A stretch of DNA of 64,000 nt from Aliirhizobium wenxiniae. GTDB lineage: Bacteria; Pseudomonadota; Alphaproteobacteria; Rhizobiales; Rhizobiaceae. This document shows, one piece after another, positions 43,900 to 52,814 of the stretch (the stretch's first letter is position 1; each line of letters begins with the position of its first letter). The stretch lies in NCBI RefSeq assembly GCF_019511445.1, contig NZ_JAEUAN010000019.1:62001-126000 (forward strand), given 5' to 3'. The notes under the pieces were generated by a model. It was not told the DNA's origin and searched no databases. It saw only the letters and a list, made by a program, of their open reading frames with translations. The position numbers were made by a program, and so were the translations under genes.

Positions 43900-44538
43900 A
43901 TGATCGTTCTCGCTATCGACACTGCAGGCATCGATTGTTCTGCGGCGGTATTTGACAGTTCCGCCGGCAGATTGCTGTCTGCCGTTTCGGAAGGGATCGG
44001 CAAGGGGCATGCCGAGCGCCTGATGGCCGTTATCGATCAGGCGCTGGATGAGGCTGCTGTTGACCTTCACGCGGTTGGCAAGATTGCTGTCGTCATCGGC
44101 CCCGGTTCCTTTACCGGTATTAGGGTCGGGGTTGCCGCTGCTCGCGGCCTAGCTCTTTCGCTCGGGATCGAATGCGTCGGCGTATCGACGCTCGAAACGC
44201 TCGGCGCATCGCATCGGGCAGTGAGCGGTTCCGACAAGCCGGTGCTCGTCGCCATGGATGCCAAGCGTGAGGAAATCTATGCGCAGGCTTTCGCGGCCGA
44301 TGGCACGGCCTTGAACGAAGCGGCTGCACTGTCTGCCGAAGACGTGGACAATCTTGCCGCATCTCTCTCTGCCGAGCTTACCGGTTCGTGGATCTCCAGG
44401 ACGGGCGATCGCTTCGATATCGGCACTGTCGCACGCATCGGTGCATCGAAGGACGCTGCCGGAGCCCGGCCGAAACCGCTTTATCTGCGTGGTCCTGACG
44501 CAAAACCCCAGACGGGTTTTGCACTGGCGAGAGTGTGA
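43900..44538 (+). CDS. tsaB: TsaB, tRNA threonylcarbamoyladenosine synthesis partner
   Basis: 212 residues. Actin-like ASKHA fold without catalytic residues: N-terminal MIVLAIDTAGIDCSAAVFD, the ERLMAVIDQALDEA helix, the family stretch VVIGPGSFTGIRVGVAAARG, and LVAMDAKREEIYAQAF. TsaB pairs with TsaD (not in this window) in N6-threonylcarbamoylation of A37 in ANN-decoding tRNAs. rimI begins 3 bases after the stop, a common pairing. Confidence 0.94.
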   Translation: MIVLAIDTAGIDCSAAVFDSSAGRLLSAVSEGIGKGHAERLMAVIDQALDEAAVDLHAVGKIAVVIGPGSFTGIRVGVAAARGLALSLGIECVGVSTLETLGASHRAVSGSDKPVLVAMDAKREEIYAQAFAADGTALNEAAALSAEDVDNLAASLSAELTGSWISRTGDRFDIGTVARIGASKDAAGARPKPLYLRGPDAKPQTGFALARV

Positions 44539-44541
44539 GCC

Positions 44542-45036
44542 ATGTTTGACGACTACCTGACCTGGAAGCCGTTTTTCGAAGTCGTGCCGATCGAGGATGT
44601 CGATTGCGACGAGATTTCTGAGCTGCACGGCCTGCGCTTTCCGCGCCAGTGGAGTGAGGCTGAATTCCAGGACCTTATTTCGCAGTCGAACGTCTTCGGC
44701 TTCATGGCGCGCCAGACCAACGCATTTTTTTCCAGGCCGCTCGGTGGCTTCGTCCTCAGCCGTGAGGCGGGTGGTGAAGCGGAGATCCTGACGGTCGCCG
44801 TGGCCGAAAAGTTCGGCCGCCAGGGGCTTGGCTGGCGCCTGATGCAGGCGGCGGTGCGTGAGGCGATCTCGCGTGGTGCCGACAGCATGTTTCTCGAAGT
44901 CGAGGCCGAAAACAGGCCTGCCGTCGGGCTTTATGGCAAGCTCGGTTTTGCCAAGGTGGCAGAAAGACCTGCATACTATCTGGGAGCGGATGGCCGACGG
45001 ACCGCAGCGCTTGTCATGAGCCGTGATCTTCGCTAG
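44542..45036 (+). CDS. rimI: RimI-type GNAT ribosomal-protein alanine acetyltransferase
   Basis: 164 residues. GNAT fold with acetyl-CoA loop VAEKFGRQGLGWRLMQAA (Q/R-x-x-G-x-G/A), and LEVEAENRPAVGLYGKLGF, the RimI signature. The family acetylates the N-terminus of ribosomal protein S18. Immediate adjacency to tsaB supports the RimI label. A mur/fur gene follows after 39 bases. Confidence 0.9.
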   Translation: MFDDYLTWKPFFEVVPIEDVDCDEISELHGLRFPRQWSEAEFQDLISQSNVFGFMARQTNAFFSRPLGGFVLSREAGGEAEILTVAVAEKFGRQGLGWRLMQAAVREAISRGADSMFLEVEAENRPAVGLYGKLGFAKVAERPAYYLGADGRRTAALVMSRDLR

Positions 45037-45075
45037 TCCCTCAGCATACGTGAATATTTCGAAGGCCAGAACGTC

Positions 45076-45504
45076 ATGAGAGACCTTTCCAAGACCCTGG
45101 AAGAGTTGTGTGCCGAAAAGGGCATGCGCATGACCGACCAGCGCCGCGTCATTGCCCGGATCTTGCAGGAATCGGACGATCATCCGGATGTCGAGGAGCT
45201 TTATCGCCGCTCGTCCAAGGTCGATCCGCGCATCTCGATTTCGACTGTCTATCGGACGGTGAAACTGTTTGAGGACGAGGGCATCATCGAGAAACATGAC
45301 TTTCTCGATGGCCGCTCCCGCTACGAAACCGTGCCGGAAGAACATCATGATCACATGATCGACCTGAATACCGGCAATGTCATCGAATTCCAGTCCGCCG
45401 AGATCGAGGCGCTGCAGGAGCGTATCGCCCGAGAGTTGGGCTTCCGGCTGGTCGGCCACCGGCTTGAGCTTTACGGCATTCCGCTCGACAAGAACGATGA
45501 TTGA
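45076..45504 (+). CDS. mur: Fur-family metalloregulator, Mur type
   Basis: 142 residues. Fur fold: winged helix with RMTDQRRVIARILQ and SISTVYRTVKLFEDEGIIEK, then the metal site EEHHDHMIDLNTGNVIEF (H90, H91, D92, H93). The CxxC pairs that bind structural zinc in classical Fur are absent; the only cysteine is C12. This is the pattern of the rhizobial Mur protein, a manganese-responsive repressor of sitABCD-type uptake genes. Iron function was taken over by RirA and Irr in this group. It lies between rimI and plsC. Annotated as fur in many genomes. Confidence 0.88.
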   Translation: MRDLSKTLEELCAEKGMRMTDQRRVIARILQESDDHPDVEELYRRSSKVDPRISISTVYRTVKLFEDEGIIEKHDFLDGRSRYETVPEEHHDHMIDLNTGNVIEFQSAEIEALQERIARELGFRLVGHRLELYGIPLDKNDD

Positions 45505-45526
45505 ACGGAACCGGTAGGGCAAAACA

Positions 45527-46330
45527 GTGATCACCTCCATCCGGATAGGCTTGGTTGTCGTCTGTCTCGTGATCGTGACACTGGTGCTTCTTCCGTTTCA
45601 GCTTCTGGGTCTCGCTTTCGACTGGAAGATCCGCCGTTACATCCCGCGCCTTTGGCACCGTTCCGCCTGCTGGCTTTTGGGCATCCGCATCCGTGTTCAT
45701 GGCCATCTGGAGCGTCGGCGGCCGCTGATGCTCGCCGCAAATCATGCCTCGTGGAAAGATATCCTCGTGCTCGGCGCGGTTGCCGATGTCGTTTACATTG
45801 CCAAGTCTGAAGTGGCCAATTGGCCGGTGTTCGGCATTCTCGCCAGGCTGCAGAAGACGATTTTTGTCGTGCGCGAGGAAAAACGCCGCACCGGTGATCA
45901 GGTGAACGAGATTGCCGCACGGATGAATGCCGGCGAAATCGTCGTGCTTTTTCCCGAAGGCACGACATCGGACGGTAACCGCCTGCTTGAGGTGAAATCC
46001 TCGCTCTTCGGTGCAGCAGCAGCAGCCGTGCCGCACACGCCGGATGGTGTCGTGCATGTTCAGCCGGTCTCGATCGCCTATACGCGTATCCATGGCATGG
46101 CGATGGGGCGTTTCCATCGCCCGCTTGCCGCCTGGCCGGGTGATATCGGGATGATGCCGCATCTGATCGGCGTGCTGAAGGAAGGTGCATTCGATGTGGA
46201 GGTCGCTTTCGGCGATACGGTAGATTTCCGCATCGGCGACAATCGCAAGCACCTGAGCCAGAACATCACCGCCCAGCTCCGCCGCATGCTGATAAGGCAT
46301 CTGCGGCAGCGGGAATATGATGCGGGGTGA
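45527..46330 (+). CDS. plsC: PlsC, 1-acyl-sn-glycerol-3-phosphate acyltransferase
   Basis: 267 residues from GTG 45527. N-terminal membrane span (about 7-30), then the acyltransferase motif NHASWKD (H73-x4-D78) and the substrate motif FPEGTTSDGNRLLEVK. It adds the second acyl chain to lysophosphatidic acid in phospholipid synthesis. OlsA-type acyltransferases for ornithine lipid share this fold, so that role cannot be excluded. It follows mur by 22 bases and ends before the 182-bp inverted-repeat element. Confidence 0.9.
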   Translation: MITSIRIGLVVVCLVIVTLVLLPFQLLGLAFDWKIRRYIPRLWHRSACWLLGIRIRVHGHLERRRPLMLAANHASWKDILVLGAVADVVYIAKSEVANWPVFGILARLQKTIFVVREEKRRTGDQVNEIAARMNAGEIVVLFPEGTTSDGNRLLEVKSSLFGAAAAAVPHTPDGVVHVQPVSIAYTRIHGMAMGRFHRPLAAWPGDIGMMPHLIGVLKEGAFDVEVAFGDTVDFRIGDNRKHLSQNITAQLRRMLIRHLRQREYDAG

Positions 46331-46385
46331 GGGCTGTCTTTCTTCCATATTGGCAAGTGCACAGCAATCAAATGGGTGATTGCTT

Positions 46386-46567
46386 GCTTGTGCATGGATC
46401 CTCGGGTCAAGCCCGAGGATGACGGAGGTTTTGGTTTCTGTTGGAGGCCAAAGCAGGCCATGTGCCCTGAGTTACCGATTTCATCGGCATGGGAGTTGTT
46501 TTTGGGCACCTTTGCACCACCCATCGGCCGTCATCCTCGGGCTTGACCCGAGGATCCATGCACAAGC
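46386..46567. repeat. 182-bp element with 40-bp perfect inverted arms
   Basis: 46386-46425 and 46528-46567 are exact reverse complements over 40 bases. Each arm contains the palindrome CCTCGGG-TCAAG-CCCGAGG followed by ATGAC, a sequence I recall as a dispersed repeat in many alphaproteobacterial genomes. The 102-base interior codes for nothing recognisable. RNA from it could fold into one long hairpin. It occupies most of the 433-base gap between plsC and miaB; the remaining 46568-46763 shows only the miaB upstream region. Confidence 0.8.
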
Positions 46568-46763
46568 CCAAAAACCTCACGATTGACGGCGCATTTGCAT
46601 CCCAACAACGATCCCATGCATGGCGGGACATCTCCGTATCATTCCCAAGCGCAGGCATGGGTAACTCTTTATCTGTATGACGCCGGCCCCTGAGCGATAT
46701 CCGGCAGCATCGTAACGCCGCTGGAGGCTTCAATTCCGCCCTTTCTTGCGGTAAGGAAGCCCC

Positions 46764-48188
46764 ATGAACGAACATGTCTCCATTACTGCACCGGCCGATG
46801 AGGCTGCACACTGTCCGGACGCACGTCCCAACACCCGCAAGGTCTTCATCAAGACCTACGGCTGTCAGATGAATGTCTATGATTCCACCCGCATGGGCGA
46901 TGCGCTGGCGGGTGAGGGATATGTGACGACGGAAGACATGGGGGAGGCGGATCTCGTTCTTCTCAACACCTGTCACATCCGCGAGAAGGCGGCGGAAAAG
47001 GTTTATTCCGCGCTTGGCCGCCTGCGGGACATGAAGAAGGAACGCGCCGCCGAAGGCCGCGAATTCATGATCGGCGTTGCAGGCTGCGTCGCCCAGGCGG
47101 AAGGCGAGGAGATCATCCGTCGTGCACCGGCCGTCGATGTGGTCATCGGCCCGCAAACCTATCACCGCCTGCCGGACGCGCTGAAAAAGGCCCGCAATGG
47201 CGAGCGTGTCGTCGATACCGAATATGCCGTCGAGGACAAGTTCGAACACCTGCCGGCAACCGAAAAGAAGGTCATTCGCTCGCGCGGCGTGACCTCCTTC
47301 CTCACGGTGCAGGAAGGCTGCGACAAGTTCTGCACCTTCTGTGTCGTGCCTTACACGCGTGGTTCGGAAGTTTCCCGCCCGGTCGGCCAGATCATCGACG
47401 AGGCAAAGCGGCTGGTCGATGCAGGTGTGCGCGAAATCACCCTGCTTGGCCAGAACGTCAATGCCTGGCGCTCGCAAGACGAGAAGGGCAATCCGCTTGG
47501 TCTCGCCGAACTGCTCTATAGACTGGCCGATGTTCCGGGCCTTGCCCGCCTGCGCTACACGACCAGCCATCCGCGCGACATGGATGACCGGCTGATCGAG
47601 GCGCATCGCGATCTGCGCATCCTGATGCCCTACCTGCATCTGCCGGTACAGGCCGGTTCCGATCGTATCCTCAAGGCGATGAACCGCCGCCACACCGGCG
47701 CCGAATATCTCCGCCTGATCGAGCGTATCCGCAACGCCCGGCCCGATATCGCCATGTCGGGCGATTTCATCGTCGGTTTCCCCGGCGAGACGGATCAGGA
47801 TTTCGAGGACACGCTGAGGATCGTCGAGGAAGTCAATTACGCCTCGGCCTTCTCGTTCAAATATTCGAGCCGTCCTGGCACGCCCGGTGCCGATCTGCCG
47901 GATCATGTGGCCGAAGAGGTCAAGACCGAGCGGCTGGAGCGGCTTCAGGCGCTGCTCTTGAAACAGCAGGCCGACTTCGCCACATCCTGTGTCGGAAAGA
48001 CCATCGATCTGCTGCTCGAAAAGCCGGGCCGCATGCCGGGCCAGGTGATCGGACGTTCTCCATGGCTGCAGTCTGTGAATGTTGATGCAAAAACATCGCA
48101 AATCGGTGAGATTATCAGTGTACGAATCATCGGCACCGGTCCGAACAGCTTGTTTGCCGAGCGGACTGAGAGTTTAATCGAGGTCTAA
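46764..48188 (+). CDS. miaB: MiaB, tRNA-2-methylthio-N6-isopentenyladenosine synthase
   Basis: 474 residues. Two [4Fe-4S] sites: the N-terminal UPF0004 domain with C34, C70 and C108 (GCQMN, NTCHIRE, AGCVAQ), and the radical-SAM C186-x3-C190-x2-C193 (GCDKFCTFC). A TRAM domain lies at the C-terminus. It methylthiolates i6A37 in tRNAs. It starts a rightward run miaB-phoH-ybeY-corC-lnt that is conserved in proteobacteria. Start ATG 46764 follows AAGGAAGCCCC. Confidence 0.97.
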   Translation: MNEHVSITAPADEAAHCPDARPNTRKVFIKTYGCQMNVYDSTRMGDALAGEGYVTTEDMGEADLVLLNTCHIREKAAEKVYSALGRLRDMKKERAAEGREFMIGVAGCVAQAEGEEIIRRAPAVDVVIGPQTYHRLPDALKKARNGERVVDTEYAVEDKFEHLPATEKKVIRSRGVTSFLTVQEGCDKFCTFCVVPYTRGSEVSRPVGQIIDEAKRLVDAGVREITLLGQNVNAWRSQDEKGNPLGLAELLYRLADVPGLARLRYTTSHPRDMDDRLIEAHRDLRILMPYLHLPVQAGSDRILKAMNRRHTGAEYLRLIERIRNARPDIAMSGDFIVGFPGETDQDFEDTLRIVEEVNYASAFSFKYSSRPGTPGADLPDHVAEEVKTERLERLQALLLKQQADFATSCVGKTIDLLLEKPGRMPGQVIGRSPWLQSVNVDAKTSQIGEIISVRIIGTGPNSLFAERTESLIEV

Positions 48189-48211
48189 TTCAAGTTGAGG
48201 AGCTTGCTTAC

Positions 48212-49270
48212 TTGAACGCATCAGAATTGGTTTCTTCGACAGCGCGCCAGCCCCGATCCGCAGCGACCGACGCCAACCACTTCGTCCTGACGTTCGAGAA
48301 TAACCGATTAGCAAGCGAACTCTTCGGTCAGTTTGACCAGAACCTCAAACTTCTCGAACAGCGACTGAAAATCGATGCCCGCCCGCGTGGCAATTCGGTT
48401 TCCATTTCCGGTGATGTGGTTGCGACCAATCAGGCGCGCCGCGCACTCGATTTCCTCTATGAGCGTTTGCAGAAAGGCGGCTCCGTGGAAGCGTCCGACG
48501 TCGAAGGTGCGATCCGCATGGCGCAGGCAGCCGACGATCAGTTGAGCCTGCCGACGCTGGAACGCAAGGCAAAGCTCTCCATGGCGCAGATTTCCACCCG
48601 CAAGAAGACCATTCAGGCCCGCACGCCGACTCAGGACGCCTATATGCGGGCGCTGGAGCGGGCAGAGCTTGTGTTTGGCGTCGGTCCGGCGGGTACCGGC
48701 AAGACCTATCTCGCCTGCGCCCATGCTGCCCAGCTTCTGGAACGCGGCGCTGTCGACAAGATCATCCTGACGCGACCGGCGGTCGAGGCAGGGGAGCGAC
48801 TGGGCTTCTTACCGGGCGACATGAAGGAAAAGGTCGATCCCTATCTGCGGCCGCTTTATGACGCGCTCTACGACATGATCCCGGCCGACAAGGTCGATCG
48901 CGCCATCACCGCCGGCGTCATCGAAATCGCGCCGCTGGCCTTCATGCGCGGCCGCACGCTGTCGAATGCCGCAATCATTCTCGACGAGGCGCAGAACACG
49001 ACATCGATGCAGATGAAGATGTTCCTGACGCGTCTGGGTGAAAATGGCCGGATGATCATCACCGGCGACCCGAGCCAGGTGGACTTGCCGCGTGGCGTCA
49101 AATCCGGTCTGGTCGAGGCGCTGCAGATCCTCAAGGGTGTCGAAGGTATTTCGGTCATCCGCTTCAAGGATACCGACGTCGTCCGCCACCCGCTGGTCGG
49201 CCGCATCGTCAGGGCCTATGATGCGCAATATGCCGTCCATGAGGAAAGCGAGGAAGCGCTCGACCGGTAA
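48212..49270 (+). CDS. phoH: PhoH-family ATPase (YbeZ)
   Basis: 352 residues from TTG 48212, which follows GAGGAG; no ATG lies at the start. N-terminal KH-like region, then a P-loop ATPase with GVGPAGTGKTYLACAHAAQL, TRPAVEAGERLGFLPGDMKEK, ILDEAQNTTSMQMKMFLTR and TGDPSQVDLPRGVKSGL. YbeZ works with YbeY in 16S rRNA maturation and ribosome quality control. ybeY is the next gene, 21 bases on, which makes YbeZ the better functional name. Confidence 0.94.
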   Translation: MNASELVSSTARQPRSAATDANHFVLTFENNRLASELFGQFDQNLKLLEQRLKIDARPRGNSVSISGDVVATNQARRALDFLYERLQKGGSVEASDVEGAIRMAQAADDQLSLPTLERKAKLSMAQISTRKKTIQARTPTQDAYMRALERAELVFGVGPAGTGKTYLACAHAAQLLERGAVDKIILTRPAVEAGERLGFLPGDMKEKVDPYLRPLYDALYDMIPADKVDRAITAGVIEIAPLAFMRGRTLSNAAIILDEAQNTTSMQMKMFLTRLGENGRMIITGDPSQVDLPRGVKSGLVEALQILKGVEGISVIRFKDTDVVRHPLVGRIVRAYDAQYAVHEESEEALDR

Positions 49271-49291
49271 AACCGGTCGGGCTCAGCATAC

Positions 49292-49801
49292 ATGCCCGAA
49301 CTAGACATACAGATCAGTGTGGAAGACGGCGGCTGGCCGGATGAGGCCGTTTTGGCCGCTTTGGCGGGCCGCGTGTTGAGTGCTGCCGCGGACTATCTTG
49401 CCCGCGAAGAGGAGCAACCCTTCCCTCAAATGGCGCCGGAACTGTCTCTGGTCTTTACCAATGACGATTCCATCCAGGAAATTAATGCCGAGTGGCGGGG
49501 CAAGGACAAACCGACCAACGTCTTGTCTTTCCCCGCTTTTCCGCTCGAACCCGGTGGCATGCCCGGCCCCATGCTGGGCGATATCGTGGTTGCGCGGGAA
49601 ACTGTCGAGCGCGAGGCGGTTGATCTCGACAAGACTTTCGACGATCATCTGACGCATCTGCTCGTCCATGGTTTCCTCCATTTGTTCGGTTACGACCACA
49701 TGGAAAAGGACGAAGCGGAAGAGATGGAAGCACTTGAGACTCGCATTTTGGCCGGTCTCGGCCTATCTGACCCCTATGCGGGGCAGGACCCGTTGATATA
49801 A
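49292..49801 (+). CDS. ybeY: YbeY, endoribonuclease of rRNA maturation
   Basis: 169 residues. The zinc motif H-x3-H-x5-H is present in LLVHGFLHLFGYDH, along with the upstream NVLSFPAFPLEP. YbeY takes part in 3' maturation of 16S rRNA and degradation of defective 70S ribosomes. It sits between phoH (ybeZ) and corC as in most proteobacteria. The N-terminus here is longer than in E. coli, usual for alphaproteobacteria. Confidence 0.95.
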   Translation: MPELDIQISVEDGGWPDEAVLAALAGRVLSAAADYLAREEEQPFPQMAPELSLVFTNDDSIQEINAEWRGKDKPTNVLSFPAFPLEPGGMPGPMLGDIVVARETVEREAVDLDKTFDDHLTHLLVHGFLHLFGYDHMEKDEAEEMEALETRILAGLGLSDPYAGQDPLI

Positions 49802-49811
49802 GTTTGGAACA

Positions 49812-50987
49812 ATGAACGATTATTCGAGCAATGTCGCCCGAGAGGGCAAGGACAGTTCGGACTCTGCCTCGTCGGACGAGGGCAGTAGTTCGGCGAGGTC
49901 CGAACATCACCCAAAATCCCACAATTCCTTTTGGTCGAGGGCCGTGCGCCTTCTTCGGCCATCGCAAGGTGAACAGCTCCGCGAGGATCTCGCCGACGCG
50001 TTGATGACGGATACCAATGTCAGCAACGCCTTTTCGCCCGACGAACGGGCGATGCTGCACAACATCCTCCGCTTCCGCGAAGTGCGCGTCGAGGACATCA
50101 TGGTGCCGCGCGCCGATATCGAGGCGGTGGACATGAACATGACCATCGGCGAGCTGATGATCCATTTCGAGGAAACCGGCCGCTCGCGCATGCCGGTCTA
50201 TAGTGACAATCTCGACGACGCCCGCGGCTTCGTCCACATTCGCGATCTTCTCTCCTACCTGGCCAAACAGGCGCGCAACAAGCGGCGCGTCAGCTCGAAG
50301 GCCTCGACGGTGCAGATCTCTGCGGCCGTTAACGGCACTGAAAAGCCGACCCGTGCGCCAAAGGCTGCCTTCGATCTTGGCCGCGTCAATCTCGAGCAGA
50401 CGGTTGCAGAAGCCGGTCTGGTACGGAAACTTCTTTTCGTGCCGCCGTCAATGCTTGCCTCCGACCTCTTGCGCTCGATGCAGGCTGCCCGCACCCAGAT
50501 GGCTCTGGTCATCGACGAATATGGCGGCACCGATGGTCTCGTCAGCCATGAAGATATCGTAGAAATGGTCATCGGCGATGTCGAGGACGAGCATGACAAT
50601 GAAGAGGTGATGTTCTCCAAGACTGCCGACGACGTGTTCGTCGCCGATGCCCGCATCGAGCTTGAAGAGATCTCGGAAGCTATCGGTCCGGACTTCGATG
50701 TCCGCGACCGGATCGAGGATGTCGATACGCTGGGCGGCCTGATTTTCTCGGCGCTCGGCCGTATTCCGGTGCGCGGCGAGGTCGTGCAGGCGGTTCCCGG
50801 CTTCGAGTTCCAGATCCTCGATGCCGATCCGCGCCGCATCAAACGCGTAAAAATCCTGCGCAAGCGCGCTCTTGCCCGTCGCCGGCAGGCGAAGGGGGAG
50901 GGCGACGCGCTGATTGTCGCTCCGGCACAACCCGCCGCTCTGCTGCCGGCGCCGGTCGAAAACGGTGCCGCACGGCCCGAAGCCTGA
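49812..50987 (+). CDS. CorC/HlyC-family CBS-domain protein
   Basis: 391 residues. A disordered acidic/Ser-rich N-terminus, then RVEDIMVPRADIEAVDMNM and a CBS pair interrupted by a 50-residue Lys/Ala insert, with MALVIDEYGGTDGLVSHEDI in the second CBS, and a C-terminal CorC/HlyC transporter-associated domain (about 275-355). There is no DUF21 membrane domain, so it is a soluble form, like E. coli YbeX/CorC. YbeX has been linked to Mg2+/Co2+ homeostasis and ribosome metabolism. The older haemolysin label is not supported. It is between ybeY and lnt. Confidence 0.9.
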   Translation: MNDYSSNVAREGKDSSDSASSDEGSSSARSEHHPKSHNSFWSRAVRLLRPSQGEQLREDLADALMTDTNVSNAFSPDERAMLHNILRFREVRVEDIMVPRADIEAVDMNMTIGELMIHFEETGRSRMPVYSDNLDDARGFVHIRDLLSYLAKQARNKRRVSSKASTVQISAAVNGTEKPTRAPKAAFDLGRVNLEQTVAEAGLVRKLLFVPPSMLASDLLRSMQAARTQMALVIDEYGGTDGLVSHEDIVEMVIGDVEDEHDNEEVMFSKTADDVFVADARIELEEISEAIGPDFDVRDRIEDVDTLGGLIFSALGRIPVRGEVVQAVPGFEFQILDADPRRIKRVKILRKRALARRRQAKGEGDALIVAPAQPAALLPAPVENGAARPEA

Positions 50988-51062
50988 TCCATCGCCAACA
51001 CCGCGACAGGGCGCAGTTTTTTTGAAACACTGCGCCCCTGATTCGCGAAAAAGGGGACGGTC

Positions 51063-52664
51063 ATGGAGCGGCTGGCGGGCAAGGTCATGCTTCTTTCGGG
51101 GTGGTCCCGGATTACACTCGCAGTGTTTGCGGGAGCGGTCGGTGCGCTGGCACTGCCCCCCTTCGGCATCTTCGCCGCGCTTTTCATATCCTTCACGCTG
51201 CTTGTCTGGCTGATCGATGGCTCGACGGGCAATCCCGGCGGCGGCATCGCCAGCCGGTTGCGCTCTGCCTTCGCAATCGGCTGGCTGTTCGGCTTTGGTT
51301 ATTTCGTCGCCAATCTCTGGTGGCTGGGCAATGCTCTCCTCGTCGATGCGGAGGAGTTCGCCTGGGCGCTTCCTCTCGCGGTCTTCGGCCTGCCCGCCTA
51401 TCTCGCGATTTTCTATGGTCTGGCAACTGCACTTGCGCGCGCGGTCTGGTCCGATGGCGTCGGGCGCTTGGCGGCGCTTGCCGCAGCTTTCGGCGTCGCT
51501 GAATGGCTGCGCAGCTTCGTGCTGACCGGTTTTCCGTGGAATGCCGTCGGTTATGGGGCGATGCCGGTTCCCCTGATGATGCAGTCCGACGCGGTTCTGG
51601 GAATTTTCGGTGTCACGACGCTGGCCGTCTTCGTTTTTTCCGCCCCGGCATTGCTGGGAACGGTGAAGGGAAAAGTCATCGGCCTGACCGCCGCTGCGCT
51701 GCTTGCGGTGGCGCATGTCGGTTTCGGTGCGTGGCGGCTAAATGTCGCAGATGAAAAGCTGGCTGCCGGCGAGGGCAAAAAAACAACCATACGTATCGTT
51801 CAGCCGATGATCGATCAGGCACAGAAACTGGATGATACGAACCGCGCGGAGATTTTTGAGGAGCATCTGCGCCTGACCAGCGCGCCGCTTACCGAAGGTG
51901 CCGCGCGCCCCGACATCGTCGTCTGGCCGGAGACTTCGGTGCCGTTCATCCTGACGGATAATCCGGATGCGTTGGCGCGAATTGCCGAGGTTCTTGAGGA
52001 CGGGCAGGTTCTCGTGACCGGTGCCGTGCGCTCGGAAAATGCCGGTGCCGGGATTGCTCCACGTTTCTATAATTCAATTTATGTAATTGATAGTGAAGGA
52101 CAAATTATATCTGCCGCAGACAAGGTGCATCTTGTCCCGTACGGCGAGTATGTCCCCTATGAAAGCATACTCGCCTCGCTCGGCATAACAGAGGCGATTG
52201 CCATGCCCGGCGGCTTCACGGCTGCGACCTCGCGTAGCTTGCTCACACTGCCGGGGGGAGCGCTTCTCTACCCTCTCATTTGCTATGAGGCGATTTTCCC
52301 CGGCGAGATTGGTGCCGAAGTCGAGCGGACATCTGCCATACTCAATGTGACGAACGATGGTTGGTTTGGTGCGACACCTGGCCCCTATCAGCACTTCCAG
52401 CAGGCCCGTTTAAGGGCCGTCGAGAACGGTTCTTTCCTGATTCGTGGGGCAAATACCGGCATTTCCGCGGTCGTGGACCCATTTGGCCGTGTAGTCCAGG
52501 GTCTCGGATACAATCAAAAGGGTGTGATTGATGCGACTATAGGTGGTGAAAAGATTGAAAATTGGAGTAATAACAGCCGCCAGTGGTACTTCTGGTTGGT
52601 TGTAGCACTAATGTCTGTGATTGCAGTGGTCTCGCGTCTAAGTTTTAAATCACACGCGAATTGA
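51063..52664 (+). CDS. lnt: Apolipoprotein N-acyltransferase (ActA of acid tolerance)
   Basis: 533 residues. Six or so N-terminal membrane spans, then a nitrilase-like domain with the catalytic Glu in VVWPETSVPF (about 290), Lys in ADKVHLVPYGEY (about 354) and Cys in LICYEAIFPGE (about 407). It performs the last acylation of outer-membrane lipoproteins. In Sinorhizobium the same gene is actA, needed for growth at low pH, and it is followed by phrR as here. Two AT-rich patches occur (about 52070-52115 and 52530-52640), unlike the rest of the gene. Confidence 0.95.
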   Translation: MERLAGKVMLLSGWSRITLAVFAGAVGALALPPFGIFAALFISFTLLVWLIDGSTGNPGGGIASRLRSAFAIGWLFGFGYFVANLWWLGNALLVDAEEFAWALPLAVFGLPAYLAIFYGLATALARAVWSDGVGRLAALAAAFGVAEWLRSFVLTGFPWNAVGYGAMPVPLMMQSDAVLGIFGVTTLAVFVFSAPALLGTVKGKVIGLTAAALLAVAHVGFGAWRLNVADEKLAAGEGKKTTIRIVQPMIDQAQKLDDTNRAEIFEEHLRLTSAPLTEGAARPDIVVWPETSVPFILTDNPDALARIAEVLEDGQVLVTGAVRSENAGAGIAPRFYNSIYVIDSEGQIISAADKVHLVPYGEYVPYESILASLGITEAIAMPGGFTAATSRSLLTLPGGALLYPLICYEAIFPGEIGAEVERTSAILNVTNDGWFGATPGPYQHFQQARLRAVENGSFLIRGANTGISAVVDPFGRVVQGLGYNQKGVIDATIGGEKIENWSNNSRQWYFWLVVALMSVIAVVSRLSFKSHAN

Positions 52665-52814
52665 CCAAAAACCCCTAAAATTGCATAGTGAGAATGCCTA
52701 CCGTCTCGTCATATGCTTCGCGTATTGGTTCTGTCGTCCCAAACGCGTGAAGTGTATTCTCCATACGCGGACCGGGTTGAAAACATAACTGCAACTTCAC
52801 CAGGACCCCCCATT

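Noticed and set aside
44149..45540. 463-codon minus-strand frame
   Set aside because: It runs antisense across tsaB, rimI and mur, all of which have clear family motifs on the plus strand.
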